The notes: generated from the letters alone by a model not told the origin. A stretch of DNA of 64,000 nt from JBNKFQ01 sp050289385 (GCA_050289385.1 JBNKFQ010000225.1:20560-84559), one strand, 5' to 3'; shown: positions 51,505-60,751, numbered from the stretch's first letter. Made by a program: numbers and translations.

Positions 51505-51891
51505 CTATTTCGACAAGTGTTTCAGGCTGCCTGCGTTTTGCTCCCAATTCTCACCATCAAACGGCTCAACCGTAATGTTTTTGAACTGGCTTCGATCAAG
51601 GCAACGCACATTTACACTGTAACCATCGGGATTGGATCGAGGGATGTAGAACGGTTTAACACCACAATGTTTGCAAAACGTATGTTTGGCAATGCCGGTG
51701 TTGAATGTATAAGTGGTTATTGCCTCTTGCCCCTGCAACAACGTGAATTTTGATTTTGGAACAATCAAGTGCAAAAAACCGGTCATGGTGCACATGGAAC
51801 AGTTGCACTCCTGAACCAGTATGTCGTCTGATGTTTCTATTTCAAATTTTATGGCCCCACAATGACACTGCCCGGAACTGATCACAATCAC
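51505..51891 (-). CDS. GFA-family zinc protein (CENP-V/GFA domain)
   Basis: A 128-residue protein with the GFA/CENP-V zinc-binding signature: GQCHCGAIKFEIE, CNCSMCTMTGFLHL and HTFCKHCGVKPFY (seven Cys arranged in pairs). Members of the family are annotated as glutathione-dependent formaldehyde-activating enzymes, but the catalytic role is doubtful for most. No signal peptide. It stands before the convergent DUF3291 gene and 16 bp after the NYN gene on the same strand. Confidence 0.88.
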   Translation of the reverse strand: MIVISSGQCHCGAIKFEIETSDDILVQECNCSMCTMTGFLHLIVPKSKFTLLQGQEAITTYTFNTGIAKHTFCKHCGVKPFYIPRSNPDGYSVNVRCLDRSQFKNITVEPFDGENWEQNAGSLKHLSK

Positions 51892-51907
51892 TCCTCAATA
51901 TTATCGA

Positions 51908-52384
51908 TTATTTCAGCAACAGCTCACTTTCGATGGGAAAATATTTCGATGCTGAGTTAATCAACGATGTTGCGGTTAAAGAAGGTACGCCATACACTTC
52001 CACCCTTTTACCCATACCGGATTTAACCTTGTCTGCCAATAAGTCAAAGTCTCCATCACCAGACACCAATACTATGACATCGGAATTAATGGCATTTTCC
52101 ATAATATCTATGGTAATACCAACATCCCAATCCCCTTTTGCTGAACCATCACTGCGCTGAATAAAGGGCTTTAACCGCACGTCAAAGCCAATCGCACGCA
52201 AGATATTCTGAAATTGCCGTTGTTTTTCATCACCACGGTCAATAGCGTAAGCAACCGCTTTCATGACTTTGCGATTTTCTGTAGCTTTTGCCCAAAATGC
52301 GTTGTAGTCAAAATTGCACCCATACGCTTCTCTGGTCGTATAGTAAATATTTTGAACATCTACGAAAATACTGACTTTTTCCAT
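51908..52384 (-). CDS. NYN-domain (LabA/PIN-like) protein
   Basis: A 158-residue protein with a PIN-like fold of the NYN/LabA group. The N-terminal SIFVDVQNIYYTTREAYG contains the first acidic residue, DWDVGITIDIMENAINSDVIVLVSGDGDFDLLADKVKSGMGKRVEVYGV carries the other conserved acidic residues (DWDV; SGDGDF), which suggest a metal-dependent RNase. The Met at 52384 begins this segment; the longer frame from 52402 adds six residues. Typical length for stand-alone NYN proteins. Confidence 0.88.
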   Translation of the reverse strand: MEKVSIFVDVQNIYYTTREAYGCNFDYNAFWAKATENRKVMKAVAYAIDRGDEKQRQFQNILRAIGFDVRLKPFIQRSDGSAKGDWDVGITIDIMENAINSDVIVLVSGDGDFDLLADKVKSGMGKRVEVYGVPSLTATSLINSASKYFPIESELLLK

Positions 52385-52446
52385 GGTGCATTCGACCATC
52401 AAATGTGAATACCTATTTTACAATGACGCATTATTTTTGCAGTACG

Positions 52447-53337
52447 CTATATTCCCTGATAAACAATACCTACCCATTGATCGGCCTTTAGAAAGCCGTT
52501 ACCCCACTTTGCATCGAAGTCTTTGGTTGGCTTGCTCGCAACAACCTGCTCTGCTGTCAAACCTTCGGCCTTCATTTTTTTGATTCGGGCATAAACCACA
52601 CTGAGCATTTTCCGGTACTCTACGAGCTCTTTTTTGTTGGACAAGGCACCGTGGCCGGGAATAATTCTGGTTTTATCATTTGCCAACTCTAACAGTTTAC
52701 CCGTAGCATCAATCATGCCCTTGATAGAGCCGCCGCTGTCAGCGTCAATAAAAGGATACATACCGGAAAAATACAAGTCGCCGGTATGGATGACATTGGC
52801 CCGTTTAAAATGTATGTAGCTATCACCATCGGTATGTGCTTTCGGCATATGTGCGACATTCAGTTCGTCACCGTTCCAGTGGAAAGTAATTGCATCTGTA
52901 AATGTAATTACCGGCAAGGCAATTCTGGGTTTGGCCGCGGATTTCATGTTAAACGCGGCAATAAACTGATCCTTGTTTAAGCGTTCGCGTACATTTTCAT
53001 GCGCGACAATTATGCTTCCTGCTTTGCCAAAAGACTCATTTCCACCACTGTGATCACCGTGCCAATGGGTATTAATCAAGAACTTTGGTGTGCTGCCTCC
53101 AACCGATTTTATTGCAGAAAGAATCTTTTTTGTGAGAGGTGCATACTGGTCGTCTATCAGGAACGTACCGTCTTCACCAACTGACAAGCCCAGGTTACCT
53201 CCCTGGCCAGTCAGCATATACAGTCCTTTCGTTACTTCTGTGGTTTTGATAACTGTATTAGCAAAACGATCTTCTTCCGCTCTTGCGACTGTAACCAACA
53301 GTATAAAGACAAGTGCCAAAAATATTACGGGTTTCAT
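52447..53337 (-). CDS. Exported MBL-fold metallo-hydrolase
   Basis: A 296-residue periplasmic protein with a cleavable signal (MKPVIFLALVFILLVTVARA) and a metallo-beta-lactamase fold. Zinc ligands appear as NTHWHGDHSGGN (HWHGDH), HTDGDSYI (His-Thr-Asp), and HTGDLYFSGMYPFIDADSGG plus IPGHGALSNK. The last three His are at usual MBL spacing. Many relatives in marine bacteria have unknown substrates. The ATG at 53337 follows GGAG at about 53345-53350. It lies 41 bp after the DUF2959 lipoprotein gene on the same strand. Confidence 0.88.
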   Translation of the reverse strand: MKPVIFLALVFILLVTVARAEEDRFANTVIKTTEVTKGLYMLTGQGGNLGLSVGEDGTFLIDDQYAPLTKKILSAIKSVGGSTPKFLINTHWHGDHSGGNESFGKAGSIIVAHENVRERLNKDQFIAAFNMKSAAKPRIALPVITFTDAITFHWNGDELNVAHMPKAHTDGDSYIHFKRANVIHTGDLYFSGMYPFIDADSGGSIKGMIDATGKLLELANDKTRIIPGHGALSNKKELVEYRKMLSVVYARIKKMKAEGLTAEQVVASKPTKDFDAKWGNGFLKADQWVGIVYQGI

Positions 53338-53378
53338 GCCATGCTCTCCTTGTATTGGTAAATACGGTATATTGCCAA

Positions 53379-54026
53379 TCAACCGCCCTTGATATTTTCG
53401 ATAAATGTGTTTGCTTCGTTTATTGACTTCTGCATTTCTGTAATAAGACGCGTGACATCCGCATCTATTCTGGTCAATTCACCCTTTAATGATGCAATTG
53501 CCTGCGCATTCAGATTGTGCTTCAGGTACAGCGTTTGATCGCGCAAGGTATCCAGTACCGGATGAACACTTTTTTCTGCTCTGCGCATGGTTTTGATCAA
53601 ACGACTGTACTGATTGCGCGTGTTTCGCAATTTGCCTTCACTGTCACGGCGCAGGCGCTGGTCCTTATAAAGAGTCAGTTCCTCTTGCCACTCATCAAAC
53701 AAATCCTCGGCAACGTCTTCTACCGCGTCAATGTGGTCTGCTATTTTTTTTGCTGCAGCTTCACTGGCCTCAAATTCATCATTAAGCCGGTAATACAATT
53801 TTTCCAGATTACCGCCGTCAAAAGTGACCACGGCCCGATATTGTTCCAGCGCATCCTTAAACTGCTCCTGGGTATCTTCCTGCGCCTCTTGTGTGTCTTC
53901 AATTCGGTCCACAAGAATATCGCGCTTGTGTACCCCAACCTTTTCCCAGGCGTTGTAATATGCTGTTTCACACCCGGCCAGCAAAACCAGGCTGGCGCTC
54001 AAAATTATCGGCAGCAATCTCGACAT
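53379..54026 (-). CDS. DUF2959 lipoprotein, coiled-coil rich
   Basis: A 215-residue lipoprotein (lipobox LLAGC, then ETAYYNAWEKVGVHKRDILVDRIEDTQEAQEDTQEQFKDALEQYRAVVTFDGGNLEKLYYRLNDEFE). The first 80 residues of the mature form and the C-terminal third are long helices, likely a coiled coil; this is the DUF2959 signature. Function unknown, envelope located. I start at 54026 (MSRLLPIILSASLVLLAGC) since the residues before it are not part of the signal. It is upstream of the MBL gene and may be co-transcribed with it. Confidence 0.85.
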   Translation of the reverse strand: MSRLLPIILSASLVLLAGCETAYYNAWEKVGVHKRDILVDRIEDTQEAQEDTQEQFKDALEQYRAVVTFDGGNLEKLYYRLNDEFEASEAAAKKIADHIDAVEDVAEDLFDEWQEELTLYKDQRLRRDSEGKLRNTRNQYSRLIKTMRRAEKSVHPVLDTLRDQTLYLKHNLNAQAIASLKGELTRIDADVTRLITEMQKSINEANTFIENIKGG

Positions 54027-54064
54027 AACCAATACTCCCCGTATTCTCCAAAACCTTCTGCTTA

Positions 54065-54955
54065 TCAAGGGTATATGTCACCCATGCCCTTTGGAAGCCG
54101 CTTGAACCGCTTGTACTCCCATTGATATTGTTCTGGTGCTCTGCGCACTATTTTTTCCAAGCTGCTGTTCATCGCCGTTAGTGATACCTTTTCATCGTCA
54201 CTGAAAAACTCCGGTTCAAGCCGGTCATAGTAAACCTCAAATCCTCCCGGTACACGTAATGCACAGGTAACCAGCGCTTGGGCACCTGTTCGTTGTACCA
54301 GTTTATGGCACAGTGTCATGGTCAGGGCTGGCATACCAAAAAAGGGGGCAAATACACCACTTTCCGGGGCGGGTACCTGGTCTGGCAAAATCCCTGCCAC
54401 ACCTCCCGCCCGCAGCGCCTTGATCAACGCCAGCACACCACGTTTGTCGGTAGGTACCAGATTGGCACCCAGCCTGCTACGGGACGACTTTACGATCGCG
54501 TCCAACTCCGTCCAGGACGAGGGTTCATACATAATGGTCAACACGGTTTGTTTGCCTATATCAATACCGCTTACTTCCCAGTTGCCCATGTGCGGGCAAA
54601 ACAGTAGTACACCCCGCTCATCTGCAAGAGCCTGGTCAAACAAGGCCTGGTTGTGCGTTTTTACAATTTTGGCATGCACCCATTGAGGGGAGCGCTGCAT
54701 CACCAGTGGCAATTCGAAACAGGTTTTGCCAAATTCGATTATGCTGTCACGCGCCAATCGCTGCCGCTCATCGGGCGGCAGGTCGGGGAAACAGAGGTCT
54801 ATATTGGCGATGGCGGTTGTCGCGCCCCGGGTTCGACACAGCCAGAACAACCGACCCAGCCCGGCGCCAATAAAACGCGTAGCGCCCAGTGACCAGGTCC
54901 CCACAAATCGAAACAGCGCCAATGCCAACTTTGTCTTCATACTTTTTATCGTCAT
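54065..54955 (-). CDS. LpxL/HtrB-family acyltransferase
   Basis: A 296-residue lipid A late acyltransferase-like protein. After an N-terminal membrane segment (LALALFRFVGTWSLGATRFIGAGLGRLFWL) it has LLFCPHMGNWEVSGIDIG (HX4E motif) and AGGVAGILPDQVPAPESGVFAPFFGMPALTMTLCHKLVQRTGA (second conserved block). It transfers an acyl chain to lipid A precursors or another glycolipid. It is distinct from the aryl polyene copy at 12932-13873. It is divergent from glyQ. Either of two Met codons (54955 or 54940) may be the start. Confidence 0.88.
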   Translation of the reverse strand: MTIKSMKTKLALALFRFVGTWSLGATRFIGAGLGRLFWLCRTRGATTAIANIDLCFPDLPPDERQRLARDSIIEFGKTCFELPLVMQRSPQWVHAKIVKTHNQALFDQALADERGVLLFCPHMGNWEVSGIDIGKQTVLTIMYEPSSWTELDAIVKSSRSRLGANLVPTDKRGVLALIKALRAGGVAGILPDQVPAPESGVFAPFFGMPALTMTLCHKLVQRTGAQALVTCALRVPGGFEVYYDRLEPEFFSDDEKVSLTAMNSSLEKIVRRAPEQYQWEYKRFKRLPKGMGDIYP

Positions 54956-55123
54956 ACCGGGTCTTCATGCCAGCGCACATGTGCCGGGGGAAATGAGAAT
55001 AGCCGCCCGAATGGCTGTCGACGCGATTGCAGGCAACGTTTTTTGTTCGGCTCGACAGGCAGCAAAGCTTACCGGAAAACCGCAATTTCCCCAATGCATC
55101 TTACTTCTGCGCCACCTGCCCCG

Positions 55124-55129
55124 TATAAT
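55124..55129 (+). promoter_or_regulatory. Candidate -10 box of the glyQS promoter
   Basis: TATAAT at 55124-55129 is a perfect -10 hexamer lying about 36 bp upstream of the GTG start of glyQ, with a leader of about 29 nt. The -35 position (TTACTT at 55101-55106, 17-bp spacer) is weak. Basis is sequence similarity only. Confidence 0.4.
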
Positions 55130-55164
55130 TGCCGGTTTCCTTTATCGCCAGAAGGGTTATCACA

Positions 55165-56127
55165 GTGGCAAACCATCAGCCAGACACCACAACGTTTCAA
55201 GGATTGATTCACGCACTCGAACAGTATTGGAGTGCGCAGGGCTGTGTGATTATGCAGCCATTGGACATGGAGGTCGGTGCCGGCACTTTCCATCCGGCGA
55301 CGTTTTTACGCGCCATTGGCCCGGAATCATGGAATGGCGCATACGTGCAACCCTGCCGCCGACCTACTGACGGCCGCTACGGTGAGAATCCCAATCGCCT
55401 GCAACATTACTACCAGTTTCAGGTGGTTATGAAGCCCTCGCCCGACAATATCCAGGACCTCTACCTGCGCTCGCTGCAGGCGATGGGTATTGATCCCGAA
55501 GTTCACGATATCCGCTTTGTGGAGGATAACTGGGAATCTCCAACGCTGGGGGCCTGGGGTCTGGGCTGGGAGGTATGGCTGAACGGCATGGAGGTCACCC
55601 AGTTCACTTACTTTCAGCAAGCCGGTGGCCTTGAATGTTATCCGGTTACCGGCGAAATAACTTATGGTCTTGAACGTATCGCCATGTACCTGCAAGGTGT
55701 TGACAGCATTTACGACCTGGTTTGGACGATTGGCCCGGACGGTAAAAAAGTGACTTATGGCGATGTGTTTCACCAAAACGAAGTCGAGATGTCTACCTAC
55801 AACTTTGAAGTGGCCAATGTCGGTTTCCTGTTTGAGGCCTTCGATCAGTATGAGAAGGAAAGCCAGGTGCTGGTGGAAAAGAACTTACCCTTGCCGGCCT
55901 ATGAAATGGTTATGAAGGCGTCTCATGTCTTCAATCTGCTGGACGCACGTCACGCCATATCAGTTACCGAGCGGCAAGGTTATATCTTGCGGGTACGTGC
56001 CCTCGCTCGTGAAGCAGCCAAAGCATACTTTAACAAACGCCTGGCATTGGGCTTTCCACTCGCCCCCAAAGAGCTGGCTGACAAAATAATCAAATCACAC
56101 ACTGAAAACCCGGGGGAGCATCACTAA
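55165..56127 (+). CDS. glyQ: Glycine-tRNA ligase alpha subunit
   Basis: A 320-residue catalytic subunit of the alpha2-beta2 enzyme. The sequence shows TFQGLIHALEQYWSAQGCVIMQPLDMEVGAGTFHPATFLRAIGPESWNGAYVQPCRRPTDGRYGENPNRLQHYYQFQVVMKPSPDNIQDLYLRSL, a block invariant in GlyQ. Start is a GTG at 55165 with AAGGG 8 bases upstream; the open frame to 55129 is not needed. The stop overlaps the glyS start (TAATG at 56127). Together with glyS it charges tRNA-Gly. Gene order glyQ-glyS-gmhB-plsC is conserved beside oriC in Pseudomonas relatives. Confidence 0.97.
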   Translation: MANHQPDTTTFQGLIHALEQYWSAQGCVIMQPLDMEVGAGTFHPATFLRAIGPESWNGAYVQPCRRPTDGRYGENPNRLQHYYQFQVVMKPSPDNIQDLYLRSLQAMGIDPEVHDIRFVEDNWESPTLGAWGLGWEVWLNGMEVTQFTYFQQAGGLECYPVTGEITYGLERIAMYLQGVDSIYDLVWTIGPDGKKVTYGDVFHQNEVEMSTYNFEVANVGFLFEAFDQYEKESQVLVEKNLPLPAYEMVMKASHVFNLLDARHAISVTERQGYILRVRALAREAAKAYFNKRLALGFPLAPKELADKIIKSHTENPGEHH

Positions 56128-58205
56128 TGAGTGCGGATTTTCTGGTTGAAATTGGTACCGAGGAATTGCCGCCCAAATCCTTGCTGACGCTCTCCGACGC
56201 TTTACTCGATGGCATTGTCAAAGGCCTGGAAGCCGAACGGTTGGGCTTTGACAGTACCGTTACTTACGCAACCCCGCGCCGCCTTGCTGTGCTGGTCAAG
56301 AATCTTGATGAACAGGCACCGCAACAGGAGGTGGTTGCCTGGGGGCCGCCGACAAAGGTGGCGTTTGACGACGATGGTAATCCCACCAAAGCCGCTGAAG
56401 CCTTTGCACGCAAAAACGGTATCGAGGTGACAGACCTGAAAAACAAGGTCGATAACGATGGCAAGCAAGACAAGCTCTGCTACCGCCAAGTGGTGGACGG
56501 CGCCGCCACTGCCACTGTGATTGGCCGCATTGTGGAAGACGCCCTGAAAGCGTTACCCGTCGCCAGGCGCATGCGCTGGGGCGCATCGCGCCAGGAGTTT
56601 GTGCGTCCGGTTCACTGGCTGGTAATGCTTTATGGCGACAAGGTGCTCGATGCCACGGTCATGGGGATTTCGTCTGGTCGCATGACTCGCGGCCATCGTA
56701 TCCACAGCGGAGTGGAAACTGAAATAACATCGGCCGCCGACTATCTCAACCAGTTGCGCAAAGTGTATGTGGTTGCAGACTTCACCGAACGCCGTAACCT
56801 GATTCGCAGTCAGGTGGAAAAACTGGCAACCGACGCCGGCGGCCGTGCTGTGATAGATAACGATTTGCTGGTCGAGGTAACGGCACTTAACGAGTGGCCT
56901 GTGGCCTTGTTGGGCGGCTTCGAAGAGCGCTTTTTGCAAGTGCCCCCCGAGGCCCTCATCTCATCAATGAAAGAGCATCAGAAATACTTCCATGTGGTGG
57001 ATAAGAAGGGCCAGCTGATGCCTTTGTTTATCACCGTTGCCAACATTGCCAGCAAAGATCCGGCACAAGTGGTTGCAGGCAATGAACGAGTCATTCGCCC
57101 GCGCCTTGCCGACGCAGCGTTCTTTTATGAAACCGACAAGAAAACAAGCCTGGAGACAAAGCGCGACAAGCTGAAAAAAATCGTCTTCCAGGCCAAACTG
57201 GGCACCGTTTTTGCGAAAACTGAACGGGTGGCAAAACTGGCTGAATTGCTGGCCCCGGCCACTGGCGCTGACCCTGCTTTGGCAAAGCGCGCTGCGGAGC
57301 TGTCCAAGTCCGACCTGGTTTCAGAAATGGTGCTGGAGTTCGACGACCTGCAAGGCCTGATGGGTCGTTACTACGCACTGCACGACGGTGAAAGCTCTGA
57401 TGTAGCAGAGGCTTTGTTTGAGCAGTATTTGCCGCGCTTTGCCGGCGACCGTTTACCCGATAGCAAAACAGGTGTGACTCTTGCTCTTGCCGACCGTATC
57501 GACACTCTGGTGGGTATTTTCGGTATTGGCCAGGTTCCCACCGGCTCCAAAGATCCGTTTGCGTTGCGACGCGCAAGCCTGGGTGTACTGCGCCTGCTGG
57601 TGGAAAAAGCTATCGACCTTGACCTGCGCGAAGTGCTGCAACAGGCTGCCGCCCAATTCAAGTCACTACCACAAGCTGATACGGTTGTTGAGCAAACTCT
57701 GGCTTACATGGTGGACCGCTTTCGCGCCTGGTACGAGGAAGAAAACATTTCTACTGAAGTGTTTCTGTCGGTAGCCGCGAAGCGCCTGAGTAACCCTCTG
57801 GATATACATCAACGCATTCAGGCTGTGCATACATTCAGTCAATTGCCGGAGGCAACTGCCCTTGCTGCTGCCAATAAAAGGGTGTCGAACATTCTTGCCA
57901 AATCCACTGATGAATTATTGTCACACGTGATCGAAGCGCGACTCAGTGACAAGGCCGAACAAACCCTTTATGAAAATTTGAATCGGGTGTGTGAAAACGT
58001 AGCGCCCCTTATTAACAGCCGCAAGTACACAGAAGCAATGAGAGATATGGCGAAATTACAAATTCCGGTGGACGCCTTTTTTGATCAGGTGATGGTAAAT
58101 GTGGACGACGACCAGTTACGCCAGAATCGCCTGTCGTTGTTGGCGTCGTTGCGAAACCTGTTTCTGGATATTGCCGATATTTCTCTACTGGTGCCCGCAA
58201 AATAA
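56127..58205 (+). CDS. glyS: Glycine-tRNA ligase beta subunit
   Basis: A 692-residue beta subunit. It opens with DFLVEIGTEELPPKSL (typical of GlyS), contains MRWGASRQEFVRPVHWLVMLYGD, VPPEALISSMKEHQKYFHVVDKKGQL and RPRLADAAFFYETDKKTSLETKRDKLKKIVFQAKLGTVFAKTERV, and ends with a C-terminal anticodon-binding-like region. It carries tRNA recognition functions. The start overlaps glyQ by one base; the stop directly abuts the gmhB ATG, showing co-transcription. Length is normal for the family. Confidence 0.97.
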   Translation: MSADFLVEIGTEELPPKSLLTLSDALLDGIVKGLEAERLGFDSTVTYATPRRLAVLVKNLDEQAPQQEVVAWGPPTKVAFDDDGNPTKAAEAFARKNGIEVTDLKNKVDNDGKQDKLCYRQVVDGAATATVIGRIVEDALKALPVARRMRWGASRQEFVRPVHWLVMLYGDKVLDATVMGISSGRMTRGHRIHSGVETEITSAADYLNQLRKVYVVADFTERRNLIRSQVEKLATDAGGRAVIDNDLLVEVTALNEWPVALLGGFEERFLQVPPEALISSMKEHQKYFHVVDKKGQLMPLFITVANIASKDPAQVVAGNERVIRPRLADAAFFYETDKKTSLETKRDKLKKIVFQAKLGTVFAKTERVAKLAELLAPATGADPALAKRAAELSKSDLVSEMVLEFDDLQGLMGRYYALHDGESSDVAEALFEQYLPRFAGDRLPDSKTGVTLALADRIDTLVGIFGIGQVPTGSKDPFALRRASLGVLRLLVEKAIDLDLREVLQQAAAQFKSLPQADTVVEQTLAYMVDRFRAWYEEENISTEVFLSVAAKRLSNPLDIHQRIQAVHTFSQLPEATALAAANKRVSNILAKSTDELLSHVIEARLSDKAEQTLYENLNRVCENVAPLINSRKYTEAMRDMAKLQIPVDAFFDQVMVNVDDDQLRQNRLSLLASLRNLFLDIADISLLVPAK

Positions 58206-58766
58206 ATGAAGCTGATCATTCTTGATCGCGATGGCGTTATCAACCGCGACTCAAATGACTACGTAAAGTCTGCCGACGAATGGATACCGATTGACGGTAG
58301 CATTGAAGCCATCGCAAGACTGTCACAAGCGGGCTATACCGTTGCTGTCGCCACAAATCAGTCCGGGTTGGGCCGGGGACTGTTTGATCTCGACGACCTG
58401 GAAGCCATGCACGCCAAACTGGTGAACCTGGTAGAGCAGGCCGGGGGCGAACTTGCAGGTATTTTCTATTGTCCGCACACACCGGATGACGCTTGTCGTT
58501 GTCGCAAACCCGAGCCCGGTTTACTGGATTCTATCGCTGTGGAGTTACAAGCCGAACTGACTGGTGTGCCAGTGGTTGGTGATAGCTTGCGTGACTTGCA
58601 AGCGGGAATTACGCGGGGCTGCCAGCCAATTCTGGTACGCTCTGGTAAAGGCACAAAAACGGAACCTGTGTTGGCAACACAAACGTGCGACCGTTTGCGC
58701 AATACACTTGTATTTGATGATCTGGCCGCGGTTACAGATCATATGCTGAAAGCAAAAGAGGTTTGA
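58206..58766 (+). CDS. gmhB: D-glycero-beta-D-manno-heptose 1,7-bisphosphate 7-phosphatase
   Basis: A 186-residue HAD phosphatase. The nucleophile motif is ILDRDGVINRDS (DxDG), followed by VAVATNQSGLGRGLFDLDDLEAMHAKL, the zinc-binding Cys-His loop YCPHTPDDACRCRKPEPGL, and VVGDSLRDLQAGITRGC with the Mg-binding Asp residues. It removes the 7-phosphate in ADP-heptose synthesis for LPS core. It starts immediately after the glyS stop codon and is followed by plsC 1 bp later, so one transcript is likely. Confidence 0.95.
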   Translation: MKLIILDRDGVINRDSNDYVKSADEWIPIDGSIEAIARLSQAGYTVAVATNQSGLGRGLFDLDDLEAMHAKLVNLVEQAGGELAGIFYCPHTPDDACRCRKPEPGLLDSIAVELQAELTGVPVVGDSLRDLQAGITRGCQPILVRSGKGTKTEPVLATQTCDRLRNTLVFDDLAAVTDHMLKAKEV

Positions 58767-58767
58767 C

Positions 58768-59493
58768 GTGTATAAAGCGCTCTGTGCAATTCGATCACTG
58801 TTTTTCTATATTACCTACCTGCCCTCTATCGCTTTTTTTGCCAGCCTTGGCTTCACTATCGGACAGCTTGTGCCATACCGCACACGGCACGATCTGGTGT
58901 CGCTTGGAGCCTCAGCTACTAATTTCTGGTTGCGAGTATGGTGTGGCATAAAAATCGAGGTCTGCGGAAAGGAAAATATCCCTGAAGCGCCTTTTGTCGT
59001 GCTGGCAAAACATCAGTCAACCTGGGAGACGTACCACTTGCAGCGGATTTTCCGTCCGGTGAGCAGCATACTGAAAAAGGAACTGCTGGATATTCCGATC
59101 TTTGGCTGGGGTTTGGCACGCTTGCACCCGGTGGCCATAAACCGCGACAACCCGCGTGAAGCCATGAAGCAGATCATGACACAAGGTAAACAGCGGTTGG
59201 CTGACGGCAATAATATTGTGATTTACCCCGAGGGCACGCGGGTTGATCCTGGCAAACAGGGCAAATTTGCGCGTAGCGGAGCCGCACTGGCAATATCGGC
59301 CGGGGTGCCCGTCGTGCCGGTCGCCCTTAATGCTGGCATCTATTGGCCCGGACGCCGCTTTATCAAATATCCCGGTACGATCAAAGTAATCATTGGCCCG
59401 CCTTTTGACACAACAGATGTTGATAGCAAAACGCTTACCGAACAGGTCAGAATGTGGATTGAGTCACAACAGGCCAGGATTGACCATATTTAA
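58768..59493 (+). CDS. plsC: 1-Acyl-sn-glycerol-3-phosphate acyltransferase
   Basis: A 241-residue membrane-bound acyltransferase. After a hydrophobic N-terminus (SLFFYITYLPSIAFFASLGFTIGQL) it shows VLAKHQSTWETYHLQ (acyltransferase motif I, HX4E here rather than the usual HX4D), KKELLDIPIFGWGLARLHPVAINRDNP, NNIVIYPEGTRVDPGK (motif III, EGTR), and PVVPVALNAGIYWPG. It makes phosphatidic acid. Begins with GTG just after the gmhB stop. This is the housekeeping copy by its location in the origin-near block. Confidence 0.92.
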   Translation: MYKALCAIRSLFFYITYLPSIAFFASLGFTIGQLVPYRTRHDLVSLGASATNFWLRVWCGIKIEVCGKENIPEAPFVVLAKHQSTWETYHLQRIFRPVSSILKKELLDIPIFGWGLARLHPVAINRDNPREAMKQIMTQGKQRLADGNNIVIYPEGTRVDPGKQGKFARSGAALAISAGVPVVPVALNAGIYWPGRRFIKYPGTIKVIIGPPFDTTDVDSKTLTEQVRMWIESQQARIDHI

Positions 59494-59697
59494 ACTTTGA
59501 TTCAGACTGGCGGGGTTTTCTTGCTTCGCCTGCCTTCATCCCCTTATATTTCAGGTTCGAGGTTGTTGCACACGGTCAAAGATAGCTATATTTTTTAGCA
59601 AGTTCCTGGATTGGGCATTATCACAGGCACGGACAAACAAAGACAAAATCGACCATATCCACCAATAAACGCTTGGCTCACCGATGGAATTACCGTT

Positions 59698-59868
59698 ATG
59701 AAAGATAAGGAACCCCCTTATACCGGCCCCGAGCGCCGGAAGGAACACCGCCGAAAAGGCAGTGATCGTCGCACCGACATCCGCTTTGAACCCGACAAGG
59801 AAGATCGCCGCAAGAAACCGGGCCGCCGCAATTCCGATGGAGATGTGTGGAAGCAGCACGAAGAGTAG
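59698..59868 (+). CDS. Small basic protein, unknown function
   Basis: A 56-residue highly charged protein: MKDKEPPYTGPERRKEHRR, then KGSDRRTDIRFEPDKEDRRKK and PGRRNSDG. About a third of the residues are Arg or Lys, with repeated RR and GPERR motifs; such small Arg-rich proteins with PYTGPERR starts recur in marine gammaproteobacteria. No membrane helix. The longer open frame from 59611 adds 29 residues without the pattern. It could bind RNA or protein, but this is a guess. Confidence 0.5.
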   Translation: MKDKEPPYTGPERRKEHRRKGSDRRTDIRFEPDKEDRRKKPGRRNSDGDVWKQHEE

Positions 59869-59970
59869 TGCGCCGCAGCAACTGATCACCATTGTCTTCC
59901 ATATATCGCCGGAAGCCAAACTGCTTTTGTGTGCCTGCTGCCTTCCAGATCAACCTGTCAGATCAGCCCG

Positions 59971-60588
59971 TCAATCAATCTCTTCTGGGTCTGGACGTCG
60001 ATACGCTTTGTCACGCACCTGCGTTGCATAAGCCAGTGCCAGTCGTTCATTTTGTGTTGTAAACAGGTCATCACTCAATTTGTGGGTTGTCATCAGCCGG
60101 TGTTCCAGCTTGTTCTGGGGCTCCAGGTTTCCGTCGTGATTAATATGCTGAATATTGATGCTCTGTTTACGCAGAAAGTCGTAACCCACCAGCAGGCTGC
60201 GGTGACAGTCGGCAGGGTCTTTTTCGGCGCACATCAGCGCAATCGTCAGGCCCTTGTCCCGACCAACTTTTAACCTCTGGACTCCCTGTTGGTACAACAT
60301 CGATGTCATAAGCCGGTCGAACTGAACCTGGCCGCATTCATCGTAGTGATTATCATCTTTTGAGCGAGGGCCCAGTTCGTCACCCAGATAAACATAATGA
60401 ATGGCGTTCTGTTTTAACGTTGCTGACAGCGGCTCGCGATGATAATCGTGAAATGCCTTGCTGTAGGGTACTGAGCGGACATCGGCGACGGCATTGATAT
60501 GGTAGCGTTTGAGTTGCCGAATAAAATCGGCAATGGGTTTTGTGGCATAGCCTATGCTGTAGATTATGGGTTTTCCTGCATGCTTCAT
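59971..60588 (-). CDS. DUF488 family protein
   Basis: A 205-residue protein. The N-terminus IYSIGYATKPIADFIRQLKRYHINAVADVRSVPYSKAFHDYHREPLSATLKQNAIHYVYLGDELGP and the later IALMCAEKDPADCHRSLLVGYDFLRKQSINIQHI are the two DUF488 blocks (CAEKDPADCHR is diagnostic). The function of this family is unknown. It is convergent with the small basic protein gene and lies downstream of two identical palindromic sites (60682-60751), which may regulate it. Confidence 0.9.
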   Translation of the reverse strand: MKHAGKPIIYSIGYATKPIADFIRQLKRYHINAVADVRSVPYSKAFHDYHREPLSATLKQNAIHYVYLGDELGPRSKDDNHYDECGQVQFDRLMTSMLYQQGVQRLKVGRDKGLTIALMCAEKDPADCHRSLLVGYDFLRKQSINIQHINHDGNLEPQNKLEHRLMTTHKLSDDLFTTQNERLALAYATQVRDKAYRRPDPEEID

Positions 60589-60681
60589 GGTTATCTGTTG
60601 TTAGTGTATTGCCTGAGCCCATTTTATACCGGAGTACATCAAAACCCGATATACGGGGGTTGTCTTGAACTCGCTTCCTGT

Positions 60682-60751
60682 AAAATTCCCGATCGGGAAT
60701 TTTTGAAGACTTGAACAATACAGGACTGATTTTTATTCCCGATCGGGAATA
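60682..60751. promoter_or_regulatory. Pair of identical palindromes TTCCCGATCGGGAA
   Basis: Each core is a perfect 14-bp palindrome, extended to 22 bp at 60682-60703 and 18 bp at 60734-60751. The centres are exactly 50 bp apart, about five helical turns. Such palindromes are typical operator sites of dimeric HTH proteins (HipB/Xre-like), but no such gene is seen nearby. They lie about 95-165 bp upstream of the DUF488 start and downstream of gyrB. Confidence 0.75.
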
